A stretch of 64,000 nucleotides of DNA, taken from contig NZ_MTIC01000003.1 of the NCBI RefSeq assembly GCF_001999765.1, positions 1 through 64,000 on the forward strand. Direction: 5' to 3'. The notes beneath the pieces were generated by a model that worked only from the letters and a program-made list of their open reading frames with translations, was not told the DNA's origin and made no database searches. Position 1 is the stretch's first letter; every line of letters begins with the position of its first letter. Below are positions 18,173 through 25,896 of this stretch, piece by piece. Source of the stretch: Sinomonas mesophila (lineage in GTDB: Bacteria; Actinomycetota; Actinomycetes; Actinomycetales; Micrococcaceae). The position numbers were made by a program, and so were the translations under genes.

Positions 18173-19726
18173 TTAGTCAAAACCTTCCGGGAGGCGGGAC
18201 GGCCCGGGTGGGAGGTTTTTGGCGGCTGGTCCTTGGATGACGGTGCCGTCGGTGGCGAATCGGGAGCCGTGGCATGGGCAGTCCCAAGTGTTGTCGGAGG
18301 GATTGAAGCCGACGGTGCAGCCCAAGTGGCTGCAGGTTGCCGAGAGGGTGTGGACCTGCCCACCTTCGTCTTTGTATACAGCAGTCTCCTGGCCGCCGAC
18401 GTTGATGACTGCTCCCGCCCCGGGGGCCAGGGCCAGGACCTGGTGGCCAGGTCGCCCGCTGAGCTTGCCCACCAGGACTGCCATCGTGGTTTTGACGTTC
18501 TCCCTGATGAACCGGTTGGCGCTGGCCTTGGGGGTGATCCGGTTGCTGTTGAACACTCGGGCCCACCGGTTCTCCTGGCCGCTTAGGGTATCGGCGAGAA
18601 TAAGGGCTGCGGCGGTTCCGTTGGACAGGCCCCACTTGCGAAGGCCTGTGATGACATACACGTGCTTGGCGAGGGGGGACATGAGTCCGACGTAGGGCAG
18701 CCCGTCGAGCGGCATCCCGTCCTGGGTTGACCAGCGGTAGTCCACTTCGCCGACGCCGAGGCGGTCGTGAGCAAAGGCTGCGAGTCTCCTGTAGCGCCCC
18801 GCTGTGTCTTCGGCCTCCGACACGCGATGGCCTTCGCCGCCGGCAAGCACGTAACTCGTGCCGCCGACGTTGACAGTCAGAATGGATCTCAGCGGTTCGT
18901 CGGCGCTGATGAAAGTTGCGTCCAGCGTCGAGGTGTCCCCCCGTCCGGCGACGATGTAGGAACGGTGCGGGTGGCAGCGCAGGTAGAACAGGCCGTGGCC
19001 GCCGAATGGCACATTGGTGGCCACGATAACGTCATGAGCGTGGACTGTGCCATGCTCGGCGTCGACCATCCCCGGGGAGCCGTCGTGCACTTGGTGCGCA
19101 CGTGTGTCCTCGAAGACGAAGCTGCCCTCGCCGTTGACCGCCCGGGCAAGTCCTTGGAGGTATTTCACGGGGTGGATTTGCGCCTGCCCGTCGAATCGGA
19201 TCGCGCCCTTGACCGGGAAGGGCAGCGGCACGTCAGTCGTGAACGTGGAAGGTAGGCCGAGTCGCGCGGCAAGGGAGGCTTCGGCACGGACGAGTTCGAG
19301 CGCGTCATCGGATTCGGCGTAGGTGTAGTTTGCGACTCGGCGGAAGTCGCAGTCGATGCCCTCGTCGACCACGACGTGCGCGACGTGGTCGATCGCCGCC
19401 TCGTTCGCCTCCCCGTAGGTGCGGGCAGCGTTGGTGCCGTGGCTGCGCGCGAGTCCTGTATAGACCTGACGATGCAGGGAAGTGATTTTGCCCGTCGTAT
19501 GGCCGGTGACGCCGGTCCCGACGCGGGCGGCCTCGATGACCGCGACCGTGCGGCCCGCGCGTTTGAGCGCAAGCGCGGCGGTCAGGCCCGCGATGCCCGC
19601 GCCGATCACCGCCACATCGACTTCTATATGCCCGCGCAGGGCGGGGTAATCGGTGGTTCCGGCGGTAGCAACCCAGAGCGAGACGGGCTCACCTTCTGGC
19701 CGTGCATCGTTCGATGGGGGAGTCAC
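18173..19726 (-). CDS. FAD-dependent oxidoreductase with C-terminal Rieske domain
   Basis: 517 aa. A DAO-type FAD fold (VAVIGAGIAGLTAALALKRAG at about 38-58, HTTGKITSLH, KWGLSNGTAAALILAD) fills residues 30-400. A Rieske [2Fe-2S] domain at about 425-510 has CSHLGC and CPCHGS, all four ligands present. This architecture occurs in soluble actinobacterial oxidases of small amines or acids, but the substrate cannot be read from the sequence. Followed by two membrane protein genes on the other side of its start, not in the same direction of flow. Confidence 0.88.
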   Translation of the reverse strand: MTPPSNDARPEGEPVSLWVATAGTTDYPALRGHIEVDVAVIGAGIAGLTAALALKRAGRTVAVIEAARVGTGVTGHTTGKITSLHRQVYTGLARSHGTNAARTYGEANEAAIDHVAHVVVDEGIDCDFRRVANYTYAESDDALELVRAEASLAARLGLPSTFTTDVPLPFPVKGAIRFDGQAQIHPVKYLQGLARAVNGEGSFVFEDTRAHQVHDGSPGMVDAEHGTVHAHDVIVATNVPFGGHGLFYLRCHPHRSYIVAGRGDTSTLDATFISADEPLRSILTVNVGGTSYVLAGGEGHRVSEAEDTAGRYRRLAAFAHDRLGVGEVDYRWSTQDGMPLDGLPYVGLMSPLAKHVYVITGLRKWGLSNGTAAALILADTLSGQENRWARVFNSNRITPKASANRFIRENVKTTMAVLVGKLSGRPGHQVLALAPGAGAVINVGGQETAVYKDEGGQVHTLSATCSHLGCTVGFNPSDNTWDCPCHGSRFATDGTVIQGPAAKNLPPGPSRLPEGFD

Positions 19727-19773
19727 TCCGACACCTCCGGATCATTCGGCAACACTTTGCAGCGTTGAGGCCA

Positions 19774-20184
19774 TCAGGAGCGGCCGATTCCAAGGGCCGT
19801 CAGTAACACCAGCACGATGGTCGTGACAGCAAGCAGGCCATGACCGTAGACGAGGGCAACCGGGAACCGCGCTTCCGGGGTGGCCTCCTTCCGGCTACGC
19901 CACCAGCGCAGGAACATCACATCCCCGAGGATCGCGACGACGATCAGGAGACCAAAGGCGATCCAGGTCAAAATATCGCTGTCGATGATGACGTAGACGA
20001 TCCACAGAACCAGGCCGCCGCCCGCGAGGAGGAAATGAGAGAAGATCAGCGGCGGTACAAGTCGCGTGGGGATGGTCGCGTCGCTTTGGGCGGCACGCAA
20101 ACCTCCTTTGCTCAGCCATAGGCCGAGCATGGTGGACCCGAGTGCAGCAGTGAGTATCCAAGTGACGAGCGCTGCGATGGCCAT
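19774..20184 (-). CDS. Small four-helix membrane protein
   Basis: 136 aa with four clear membrane helices (residues 3-25, 43-65, 70-92, 108-130). No motif or family recognised; cytochrome-like histidines are few. It lies 5 bp downstream of the DUF2231 gene and upstream of the FAD-Rieske gene, so the three are probably one operon and may form a membrane redox unit (inference). Confidence 0.65.
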   Translation of the reverse strand: MAIAALVTWILTAALGSTMLGLWLSKGGLRAAQSDATIPTRLVPPLIFSHFLLAGGGLVLWIVYVIIDSDILTWIAFGLLIVVAILGDVMFLRWWRSRKEATPEARFPVALVYGHGLLAVTTIVLVLLTALGIGRS

Positions 20185-20189
20185 GCAAG

Positions 20190-20711
20190 TTAGTCCTTCG
20201 CTGTAGAGGTCGGGTCGAAACCGGCGGCCTGGGCTTCCTGGTCGACTACGCGGATGCCGTATTGGAAGGCGAGCTTGCCGCCGAGGTACCCGGAAACGCC
20301 AAGCGCAGCGATGCTAAGGGCGGACATGACGATCAGTCCGGTTGGAACCGGACCTTGCCCGAGTCTCAGGAGGAAGTTGACCAGATAGGCGGCGGTGATG
20401 GTCACGTTGAGACTCATGTGGACCATGGCAGTGCGGAAGGCCGGCGTACGCGTGGGGATGGCAAACAGGTCCAGGAACCCGATCAGCGCCGCTGCCGCCG
20501 CGCCCAGCACGCCGATCGCGATCAGCCACCTCGAGCCGGTCGCCAGTGCGGCCGCATCACTGTCCACGAGGCGTGAGCCGATATCGAAGACGAGGCTGGC
20601 CACCCACGCGCCGATCGGGACGGTGACCAGAATCGGGTGGAAGGGGTGGCCGTATGGGCCAGCGAGGACAGTTACGGGTTCCTTACCCCGACCTAGACCA
20701 TTCATGGACAT
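20190..20711 (-). CDS. DUF2231 membrane protein
   Basis: 173 aa from the ATG at 20711 (ATG at 20705 also possible). The N-terminal GHPFHPILVTVPIGAWVASLVFDI is the family signature, with two histidines on the first helix; four membrane segments in total. DUF2231 proteins often accompany Rieske or heme proteins, which fits the FAD-Rieske gene two genes downstream. A longer upstream frame to 20819 looks like non-coding extension. Confidence 0.75.
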   Translation of the reverse strand: MSMNGLGRGKEPVTVLAGPYGHPFHPILVTVPIGAWVASLVFDIGSRLVDSDAAALATGSRWLIAIGVLGAAAAALIGFLDLFAIPTRTPAFRTAMVHMSLNVTITAAYLVNFLLRLGQGPVPTGLIVMSALSIAALGVSGYLGGKLAFQYGIRVVDQEAQAAGFDPTSTAKD

Positions 20712-20882
20712 CCCCAAAATGGGGCGTCCAGATTCGCGTCGTACTCCTTCAGGACAGAATCGAGATCCACGGAAACTCTCCTGCAATCCTCGTGGGACCA
20801 GCGAGTCTACCTCCGCCATTGCCTTAGGTGTAGGGATGAGAGGCTGAGCTTCAGGGCCAATAAGCCACTCCGGAATAGTCGT

Positions 20883-21806
20883 CTATGCCGGTAGCCAGAA
20901 TTCGGTGAGCCGCCCGGCAAGGTCTCTGCCCTGGTCGTAGCCGGCTCGAGCAGCGGGCGGACGCAGGGACAGATCCATCGCATTGGCGCCGAACATGTGC
21001 TCGGAGTCGCTGCCCGGGAAGATCGTTTCGACCCTGCTGCCGCGTGCGCGGAGTTCGTCGACCTGTGCTGCGAGATGCATGCCCCAGTCCACTGGAGTCC
21101 GTGATCTGCCGCCGAAAGGTGACAGCACCAGCACCCGTGCGTATCCGGTGGCCAGATCGGCATTCTCGGCGTTGGATCGGTAGCCGCCGTCGATGTATCG
21201 GCCACCGCCGATCTTGTAGGCGAAGCCACTGGCACAGCTGGCGGCCACTGCGTCCACCAGGTCGACCCCGCTGTGGCGGTCGAACACGACCGGCTCACCG
21301 GTATGGGCATCGACCGCCGTGATGAGCACCGTTCGTTGCGGCCAGTGCTGGCTGGGCAGCCGGGCGGCGACGGTGGCGCGCCACCGCGTCTGCCCGGAGC
21401 CGTCTGACGCCGCATCCATCTCGAGCGCCGCCGCGCCCATTCTGCGGCGCATGTCGGCCGCGTCCTCAGCGGCGGCGATGATCCTGCCTGTCCTCTCCAG
21501 ATGGTCCGCTGCCGATCTGACCGGCACGCGTCCGCCGTCGGCTCCGGCCGGAGCTGTACGTGGCTGGGGTGCCGCGGCAAGGATGGCGGCAAGCAGGTCG
21601 GCTGGGGCCGCGCCGGTGATCTGGGCCGCGGCCGTCGAGCCGGCCGACGTCCCGACGATCAGATCGGCCTCGGTCACGTCCAGCCCGGCATCGAACAGGC
21701 CGGCGACGACGCCGATCAGCCACGCGTTGCCTGTCGACCCGCCGCCGCCGAGGACCAGCGCTCGCTCGCCCGTGAAGCGCGGAGCTGAAGAAGGGGTGGT
21801 GTTCAT
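20883..21806 (-). CDS. Patatin-like phospholipase
   Basis: 307 aa. Oxyanion loop GGGGSTGNAWLIG (about residues 20-32), nucleophile Ser in GTSAGS (about 53-58), and catalytic Asp in GGGRYIDGGYRSNAENADL. A complete Ser-Asp dyad lipid acyl hydrolase, cytosolic, with no signal peptide. It is preceded 46 bp upstream by a 19-codon ORF with a perfect ribosome site and is divergent from the ATP-grasp ligase gene. Confidence 0.88.
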   Translation of the reverse strand: MNTTPSSAPRFTGERALVLGGGGSTGNAWLIGVVAGLFDAGLDVTEADLIVGTSAGSTAAAQITGAAPADLLAAILAAAPQPRTAPAGADGGRVPVRSAADHLERTGRIIAAAEDAADMRRRMGAAALEMDAASDGSGQTRWRATVAARLPSQHWPQRTVLITAVDAHTGEPVVFDRHSGVDLVDAVAASCASGFAYKIGGGRYIDGGYRSNAENADLATGYARVLVLSPFGGRSRTPVDWGMHLAAQVDELRARGSRVETIFPGSDSEHMFGANAMDLSLRPPAARAGYDQGRDLAGRLTEFWLPA

Positions 21807-21852
21807 GGGAGTCGCCTTTCGCGAAGTGCCTGACGGGCGCTCCCGGTGGCGA

Positions 21853-21912
21853 CTACCTCAGTCGCGCGATCGTGGACTGCGGGGGAGCACCCACTGCGGA
21901 TACTGCGTTCAT
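21853..21912 (-). CDS. Tiny ORF, possible leader or precursor peptide
   Basis: Encodes MNAVSAVGAPPQSTIARLR (19 aa) and stops 46 bp before the patatin start. The ATG at 21912 follows AGGAGGTGAGACCC, a near-perfect Shine-Dalgarno at ideal spacing, far better than that of the patatin. The frame stays open to an upstream ATG at 22002 (49 aa) with a weaker GGAG site. It might be a regulatory leader peptide or a substrate for the adjacent peptide-ligase-like enzyme. Expression unproven. Confidence 0.45.
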   Translation of the reverse strand: MNAVSAVGAPPQSTIARLR

Positions 21913-22035
21913 GGGTCTCACCTCCTGTCCTGGAACACGATCGCCACCACGATGGCACACGGGCGGCGCAGGCGCAATCGCCTCACGCCGACTGCCATTC
22001 ATGGGCCTACTCCAGGTGATCAACTCTCCACCCCA

Positions 22036-22087
22036 TGCGAAAACCGCGAACACGTTTGAGAGCGGCCCGTGACTATTGTTCCGTCAG
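22036..22087. repeat. Direct repeat copy A
   Basis: Shares GCGAAAACCGCG and CGGCCCGTGAC in the same order and spacing, plus a CCGTC end, with copy B at 23846-23899. On the minus strand both copies can be read as DGxxVTGRS peptides. Lies directly upstream of the ATP-grasp gene and beside an nnr fragment. Confidence 0.6.
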
Positions 22088-22108
22088 CGCGGGCGGCGGG
22101 CGGGGGCG

Positions 22109-22146
22109 GACGACGGCGGCGTCCCCCGCCCGGTCGAGCTCGCCGC
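22109..22146 (+). pseudogene. Short nnr fragment
   Basis: 38 nt match nnr 11775-11812 at 36 positions, from GACGACGGCGGCG to GAGCTCGCCGC; the flanking G-rich stretch 22088-22108 also resembles nnr just upstream. It is a scrap of the dehydratase domain with no coding capacity. Confidence 0.75.
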
Positions 22147-22173
22147 TGATGGTCTGGCGCAGGAGGATGGTCA

Positions 22174-23709
22174 TTGCACGGGAGTTCGTTGGAGAATCGC
22201 GCCATGGGCGGATCGATGTCCATGAAGGACTTTGACCAGCTACAGGCACAGCTTGGGCGGGTGTGGGCCCTGAACCGGCCGGGCATGGCTGTCGAGCACG
22301 TGCTGGTGGTGCTGCCGTCCTTCAGTCTTGGCGAGTCACTGCTGCACCACTACGCCTCTCGGATTCCGGCGCTCGAGCATCGCTATCTGGTCACCCACCT
22401 CATGCTGCACCGGATCCAGTCATGTGAGCTGGTGTTCCTGACCTGTCAGGCACCCGGCCAGGAGGTGATGGACTATTACACCTCGCTGGTGCCTGCAGAC
22501 CTTCGGGCAAGCGTGCGAGCCCGCTTCCGGCTGACGGTCGTGCCTGACGACACGCCCCGTCCCATCGCGGCCAAGTTGCTTGACCGGCCCGAACTGCTCA
22601 AGGAGATTCGGAGTTCGTTCGGGGATCGGCCTGTCCTTATTGCGCCGTGGAACGTGACCGACAGTGAGGTCGAGGTGGCCCTGCAGCTGCAGGCGCCGAT
22701 CGAGGGCACCGCGCCCAACCTGTGGCCGCTTGGCTACAAGAGCGCAGGCCGACGGCTGTTCGCCGAGGCAGGGGTCCCGGCCCCCGTCGGATGTGAGGAC
22801 GTCCGCAGCGTCGAGGATGTGGTGGCCGCCATCGCCGCGATCCGGGCTGCGCGGCCAGCCTCCCCTGGCGTTGTGATCAAGCACGACAACAGCGGCGCCG
22901 GTGACGGCAACGTCGTCGTCGACCTGCGGCACGTTGGCGGCGGACCCGCAGCGGGCGAGCATGTCCGCAAGCGGGTGGCGGCGCTGCCGGAGTGGTATCT
23001 GCGCGATCTTGGTGCCGGGGGCGTGGTCGAAGAACTGATCGCCGGCGCCCGGTTCGCCAGCCCCAGCGTGCAGCTGGACATCTCGCCGTACGGTGAGGTT
23101 GCGGTGGTGTCCACCCACGAGCAACTGCTCTCCGGAGAAAGCGGCCAGGTGTACGTCGGGTGCCGGTTCCCAGCCGACCCGGCGTATGCGCGCGACCTCG
23201 CGCGTCACGGGCGGGCCGTCGCCACCCAACTCGCCGCGCGTGGCGTCATCGGGCGCTTGAGTCTCGACTTCGCGGCCGCGGGCGATGGCGCCGGCGGCTG
23301 GCAGCTGTTCGCGCTGGAGGTCAACCTTCGCAAGGGCGGCACCACCCATCCCTTTGCCGTGCTTCGCAACCTGGTTCCCGGCCACTACGACGCCGACGCC
23401 GGGCAATGGGTGGCCGACGATGGCACCGCTCGTTGGTACTGGGCGACTGACAACCTGGTCGACCCGGGCTGGCTCGGACTTCCGCCCGCCACGGTGATCA
23501 AGGCCGTCGCTGACGCCGGCCTGCAATTCGACTACCGAACTGGGACCGGTGTGGTGCTGCACATGCTGTCCTGCCTGGCCATCGACGGCCGTTTCGGTCT
23601 GACCGCGATTGGGCGGACCCCCGAGCAGGCGGCCGACCTCTACCACGCCACCAAGGCCGCCATCGACGGTCACGCCAACCCTGCCAGACGTGATAGTCCG
23701 CACCGCTGA
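22174..23709 (+). CDS. ATP-grasp peptide ligase-like protein (PGM1-related)
   Basis: 511 aa from the TTG at 22174, which follows AGGAGG by 7 nt; in-frame ATGs at 22204, 22216 and 22222 lack a ribosome site. N-terminal Rossmann-like part (HVLVVLPSFSLGESLLHHY) and a C-terminal ATP-grasp region with KSAGRRLFAEAGVPAP, VVIKHDNSGAGDGNVVVDL and FALEVNLRKGGTTHPF (metal-ligand ENxxxxG type). It resembles the ATP-grasp ligase PGM1 of pheganomycin biosynthesis, which joins an amino-acid-like starter to ribosomal peptides. Divergent from the tiny ORF and the patatin. Family fairly sure, substrate unknown. Confidence 0.75.
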   Translation: MHGSSLENRAMGGSMSMKDFDQLQAQLGRVWALNRPGMAVEHVLVVLPSFSLGESLLHHYASRIPALEHRYLVTHLMLHRIQSCELVFLTCQAPGQEVMDYYTSLVPADLRASVRARFRLTVVPDDTPRPIAAKLLDRPELLKEIRSSFGDRPVLIAPWNVTDSEVEVALQLQAPIEGTAPNLWPLGYKSAGRRLFAEAGVPAPVGCEDVRSVEDVVAAIAAIRAARPASPGVVIKHDNSGAGDGNVVVDLRHVGGGPAAGEHVRKRVAALPEWYLRDLGAGGVVEELIAGARFASPSVQLDISPYGEVAVVSTHEQLLSGESGQVYVGCRFPADPAYARDLARHGRAVATQLAARGVIGRLSLDFAAAGDGAGGWQLFALEVNLRKGGTTHPFAVLRNLVPGHYDADAGQWVADDGTARWYWATDNLVDPGWLGLPPATVIKAVADAGLQFDYRTGTGVVLHMLSCLAIDGRFGLTAIGRTPEQAADLYHATKAAIDGHANPARRDSPHR

Positions 23710-24140
23710 GCTCTTCCGTGGACGAGATTCACTCAAGGGATTCCCCGGTCGGCTGATGCAGCTCCCTCGATGCATTTCATTGGGTAACCCTGGAAATTGA
23801 TAAAGGCAAAACTGAAAAGGGCCGACGGCAGCAAATATCCGCCCGATGGCGAAAACCGCGGAAGAATAGAGAACGGCCCGTGACGAATAATCCGTCGGTT
23901 CGGCCGAAGCTCTTCAGCAACGCCAGGTTAGCCGGCAGCCGGTTGTGCTGGCATCCAACCCCCCAAAACATCCCCCATGTACGCGCCAAGCGCAACCAAT
24001 ATTAGCCCTCTCGGCTAGCTCGTCAAGCCCTCCGGCGATCCTGTTGAGCTATTGACACTGATCACTCGACTTGCCAGCATTCGGTCTGTCAGTTCGATTG
24101 GTCCCAGCGAAATTCCGGATCAGTCGACGGCGGTCTCGAG
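23710..24140. other. Intergenic region before the sugar operon
   Basis: No gene supported. Holds direct repeat B (23846-23899) and, at 24052-24080, TTGACA followed after 17 bp by CAGCAT, a possible but weak promoter for the plus-strand operon. Confidence 0.4.
23846..23899. repeat. Direct repeat copy B
   Basis: Second copy of the element at 22036-22087: GCGAAAACCGCG, a variable 13-nt spacer, CGGCCCGTGAC, then a short GACG...CGTC hairpin around an AT-rich loop. The two copies bracket the ATP-grasp gene in the same orientation. Confidence 0.6.
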
Positions 24141-24208
24141 AATTTTGATCAACACCGTATTTTGATCAGCCCTGTATTTTGATCGACAGTGTATTTTGAT
24201 CAGCACTG
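24141..24208 (+). repeat. Four tandem 17-bp repeats
   Basis: Four adjacent 17-bp units of the form TATTTTGATCARCACTG (24141, 24158, 24175 and 24192), with a partial fifth unit TATTTGG after them. The conserved core is TTTTGATC. AT-rich inside GC-rich DNA, 240 bp upstream of the GH15 start. Looks like an array of protein binding sites, either an operator of the sugar operon or iterons. Confidence 0.85.
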
Positions 24209-24447
24209 TATTTGGAATCAGACTGCGCCTCCGGGGGGACGGGACGGGATGATTGGCTGGCCAGTTCGTTGTAGCTCCTGGCTTGAGCTTGCGCCTGAAC
24301 GTTCTCGCCGTGGCGTATCTGCCGGCTGCGCTCCACCACGCCATGACGCCATGAGTCGGCCAGGAGCCTGCGGTCGGCGTGGACCGGCGGAAGAGCTCGC
24401 CGCTTCCCGGCCCGACACATCCGCCCGAAAGAAAACGGAGTCCAGCA

Positions 24448-25872
24448 ATGAGCGCGTCCACCACGTTGTCCGTCATGCCCGCCCGCACGAGCCGGCCGAC
24501 CGGCACGACTCAACCGCGGGCGACCGTCCAAAACTCCTTTGCCCCGGGAGCGGTCGATCTGCCGTCGCTCGTCCCGACCATGTTCACCTTCATGTTCCGG
24601 AACATCGCCAGCGACGGCTTCATCTTCAGTGATCCGCAGTCGCCGGGCGACGTCTCCCGGGACTCGAGGCCGGGCTGCATCATCGCCGCCCCCTCCTTCC
24701 CGGCTGAAACCCCCGGCACCGACGAGGACTACGTCTTCAACTGGGTGCGCGACGGGGCCATCACGGCCATGGAGGTGGCCAAGGCCATCCTGCCCACCGA
24801 CCAGGACGGGTCGGTGCAGACCCTCAACGACTACGTGACGTTCGCCAACCTCTGCCACTCCAACGCCCAGCCGACCAAGGGCCACGCCTGCTTCGCCATC
24901 GCCGGCGACGCCCGCCCCTGGACGGAGCAGAACGACGGCCCGGCCCTGCAGTCGATCACGCTCCTGGCCGCCTACGACCAGCTCGATCCCAGCACGCAGA
25001 AGGTGGCGGTCGGGCTGGTCAACGCGAACGTGGCCTTCCTCCTCGGCGTCTACGAGGACCCCACCACGAACCTGTGGGAGGAGCACACCGGCTACAGCTT
25101 CTTCGCCCGCTCCGCCCAGCTGCGCTGCTTCGAGGAGATCCAGGCCTCGACCGTCGCCGGCATCGAGAAGCCGGCCGGGCTGCAGCCGGCCATCGACTGG
25201 CTGCGCCAGGCCATCGCAGGCCACTGGGACGGGAGCAAGTACGTGAGCATGATGGCCGATCCGGGCAACGGCGCCCCGCCGTCGCCGCAGGACCCGGTCG
25301 TCGCCGGCTACGACCCGAACATCGACATCGTCCAGGCGGCCGTCTACGGCGCCGTTTCCGTCACGGACCCCAAGCTGCTGGCCACGGCGGCCCAGCTGCG
25401 GTCCCAGTGGGAGGAGGGCGGGATCGCCTTCTACCCGATCAACAAGGTGGACAAGGAACAGTTCGGCATCGGGCCGATGTTCGGCCGCTACCCGGGCGAC
25501 GTGTACGACGGCGACGCCGCGCACCCGGCGCTCGGGGAACACCCCTGGGCGCTCTCGACGTGCAACGTCGCCGAGCTGCACTACAGGCTGGCCGCCGAGA
25601 TCGCCTCCAGCGGCACGGTGCCCGTGGACGAGCTGTCGGCACCTTTCTTCGCCCAGTCCGGCATCGACGGGACGACGAAGCCGGCGGCGGCCGCGGCTGC
25701 CCTGGCGGCGACCGGCGACGCCATGGTGCGCGCCGTCGTCTACCACAGCGACCACCTGGAGCTCTCCGAGCAGTTCGACGGCACCACCGGCTACGAGCGC
25801 AGTGTCCGCAACCTGACGTGGAGCTACGCGGCCTACCTGTCCGCCATGCGGGCCCGCGCCGACGTCGTCTGA
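24448..25872 (+). CDS. GH15 family glycoside hydrolase (glucoamylase-like)
   Basis: 474 aa from the ATG at 24448 with an ACGGAG ribosome site. GH15 (alpha/alpha)6-barrel features: DYVFNWVRDGAITAMEVAKA (catalytic-region Asp and substrate-binding Arg-Asp), NLWEEHTGYSFFARSAQLRCF (general-acid Glu-Glu region) and a late PWALSTCNVAELHYR block. No convincing signal peptide; the Thr/Pro-rich N-terminus is unlike a Sec signal, so it may act inside the cell. It should release glucose from alpha-glucosides. First gene of an eight-gene operon. Confidence 0.85.
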   Translation: MSASTTLSVMPARTSRPTGTTQPRATVQNSFAPGAVDLPSLVPTMFTFMFRNIASDGFIFSDPQSPGDVSRDSRPGCIIAAPSFPAETPGTDEDYVFNWVRDGAITAMEVAKAILPTDQDGSVQTLNDYVTFANLCHSNAQPTKGHACFAIAGDARPWTEQNDGPALQSITLLAAYDQLDPSTQKVAVGLVNANVAFLLGVYEDPTTNLWEEHTGYSFFARSAQLRCFEEIQASTVAGIEKPAGLQPAIDWLRQAIAGHWDGSKYVSMMADPGNGAPPSPQDPVVAGYDPNIDIVQAAVYGAVSVTDPKLLATAAQLRSQWEEGGIAFYPINKVDKEQFGIGPMFGRYPGDVYDGDAAHPALGEHPWALSTCNVAELHYRLAAEIASSGTVPVDELSAPFFAQSGIDGTTKPAAAAAALAATGDAMVRAVVYHSDHLELSEQFDGTTGYERSVRNLTWSYAAYLSAMRARADVV

Positions 25873-25896
25873 GCCGTCGCAGAAGGAGGGAGTGAC

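Noticed and set aside
21853-22053. Single 66-codon protein on the minus strand upstream of the patatin
   Set aside because: The best ribosome site lies before the internal ATG at 21912, so only the 19-codon reading is listed; the longer reading overlaps repeat A and the ATP-grasp promoter.
23846-23960. Possible riboswitch around repeat B
   Set aside because: Hairpins are visible, but no consensus of a known riboswitch class (SAM, cobalamin, TPP, glycine, glutamine) fits; kept only as a repeat.
24141-24216. Replication origin iterons or CRISPR
   Set aside because: Only four short units with no spacers, no replication initiator gene and no cas genes nearby.
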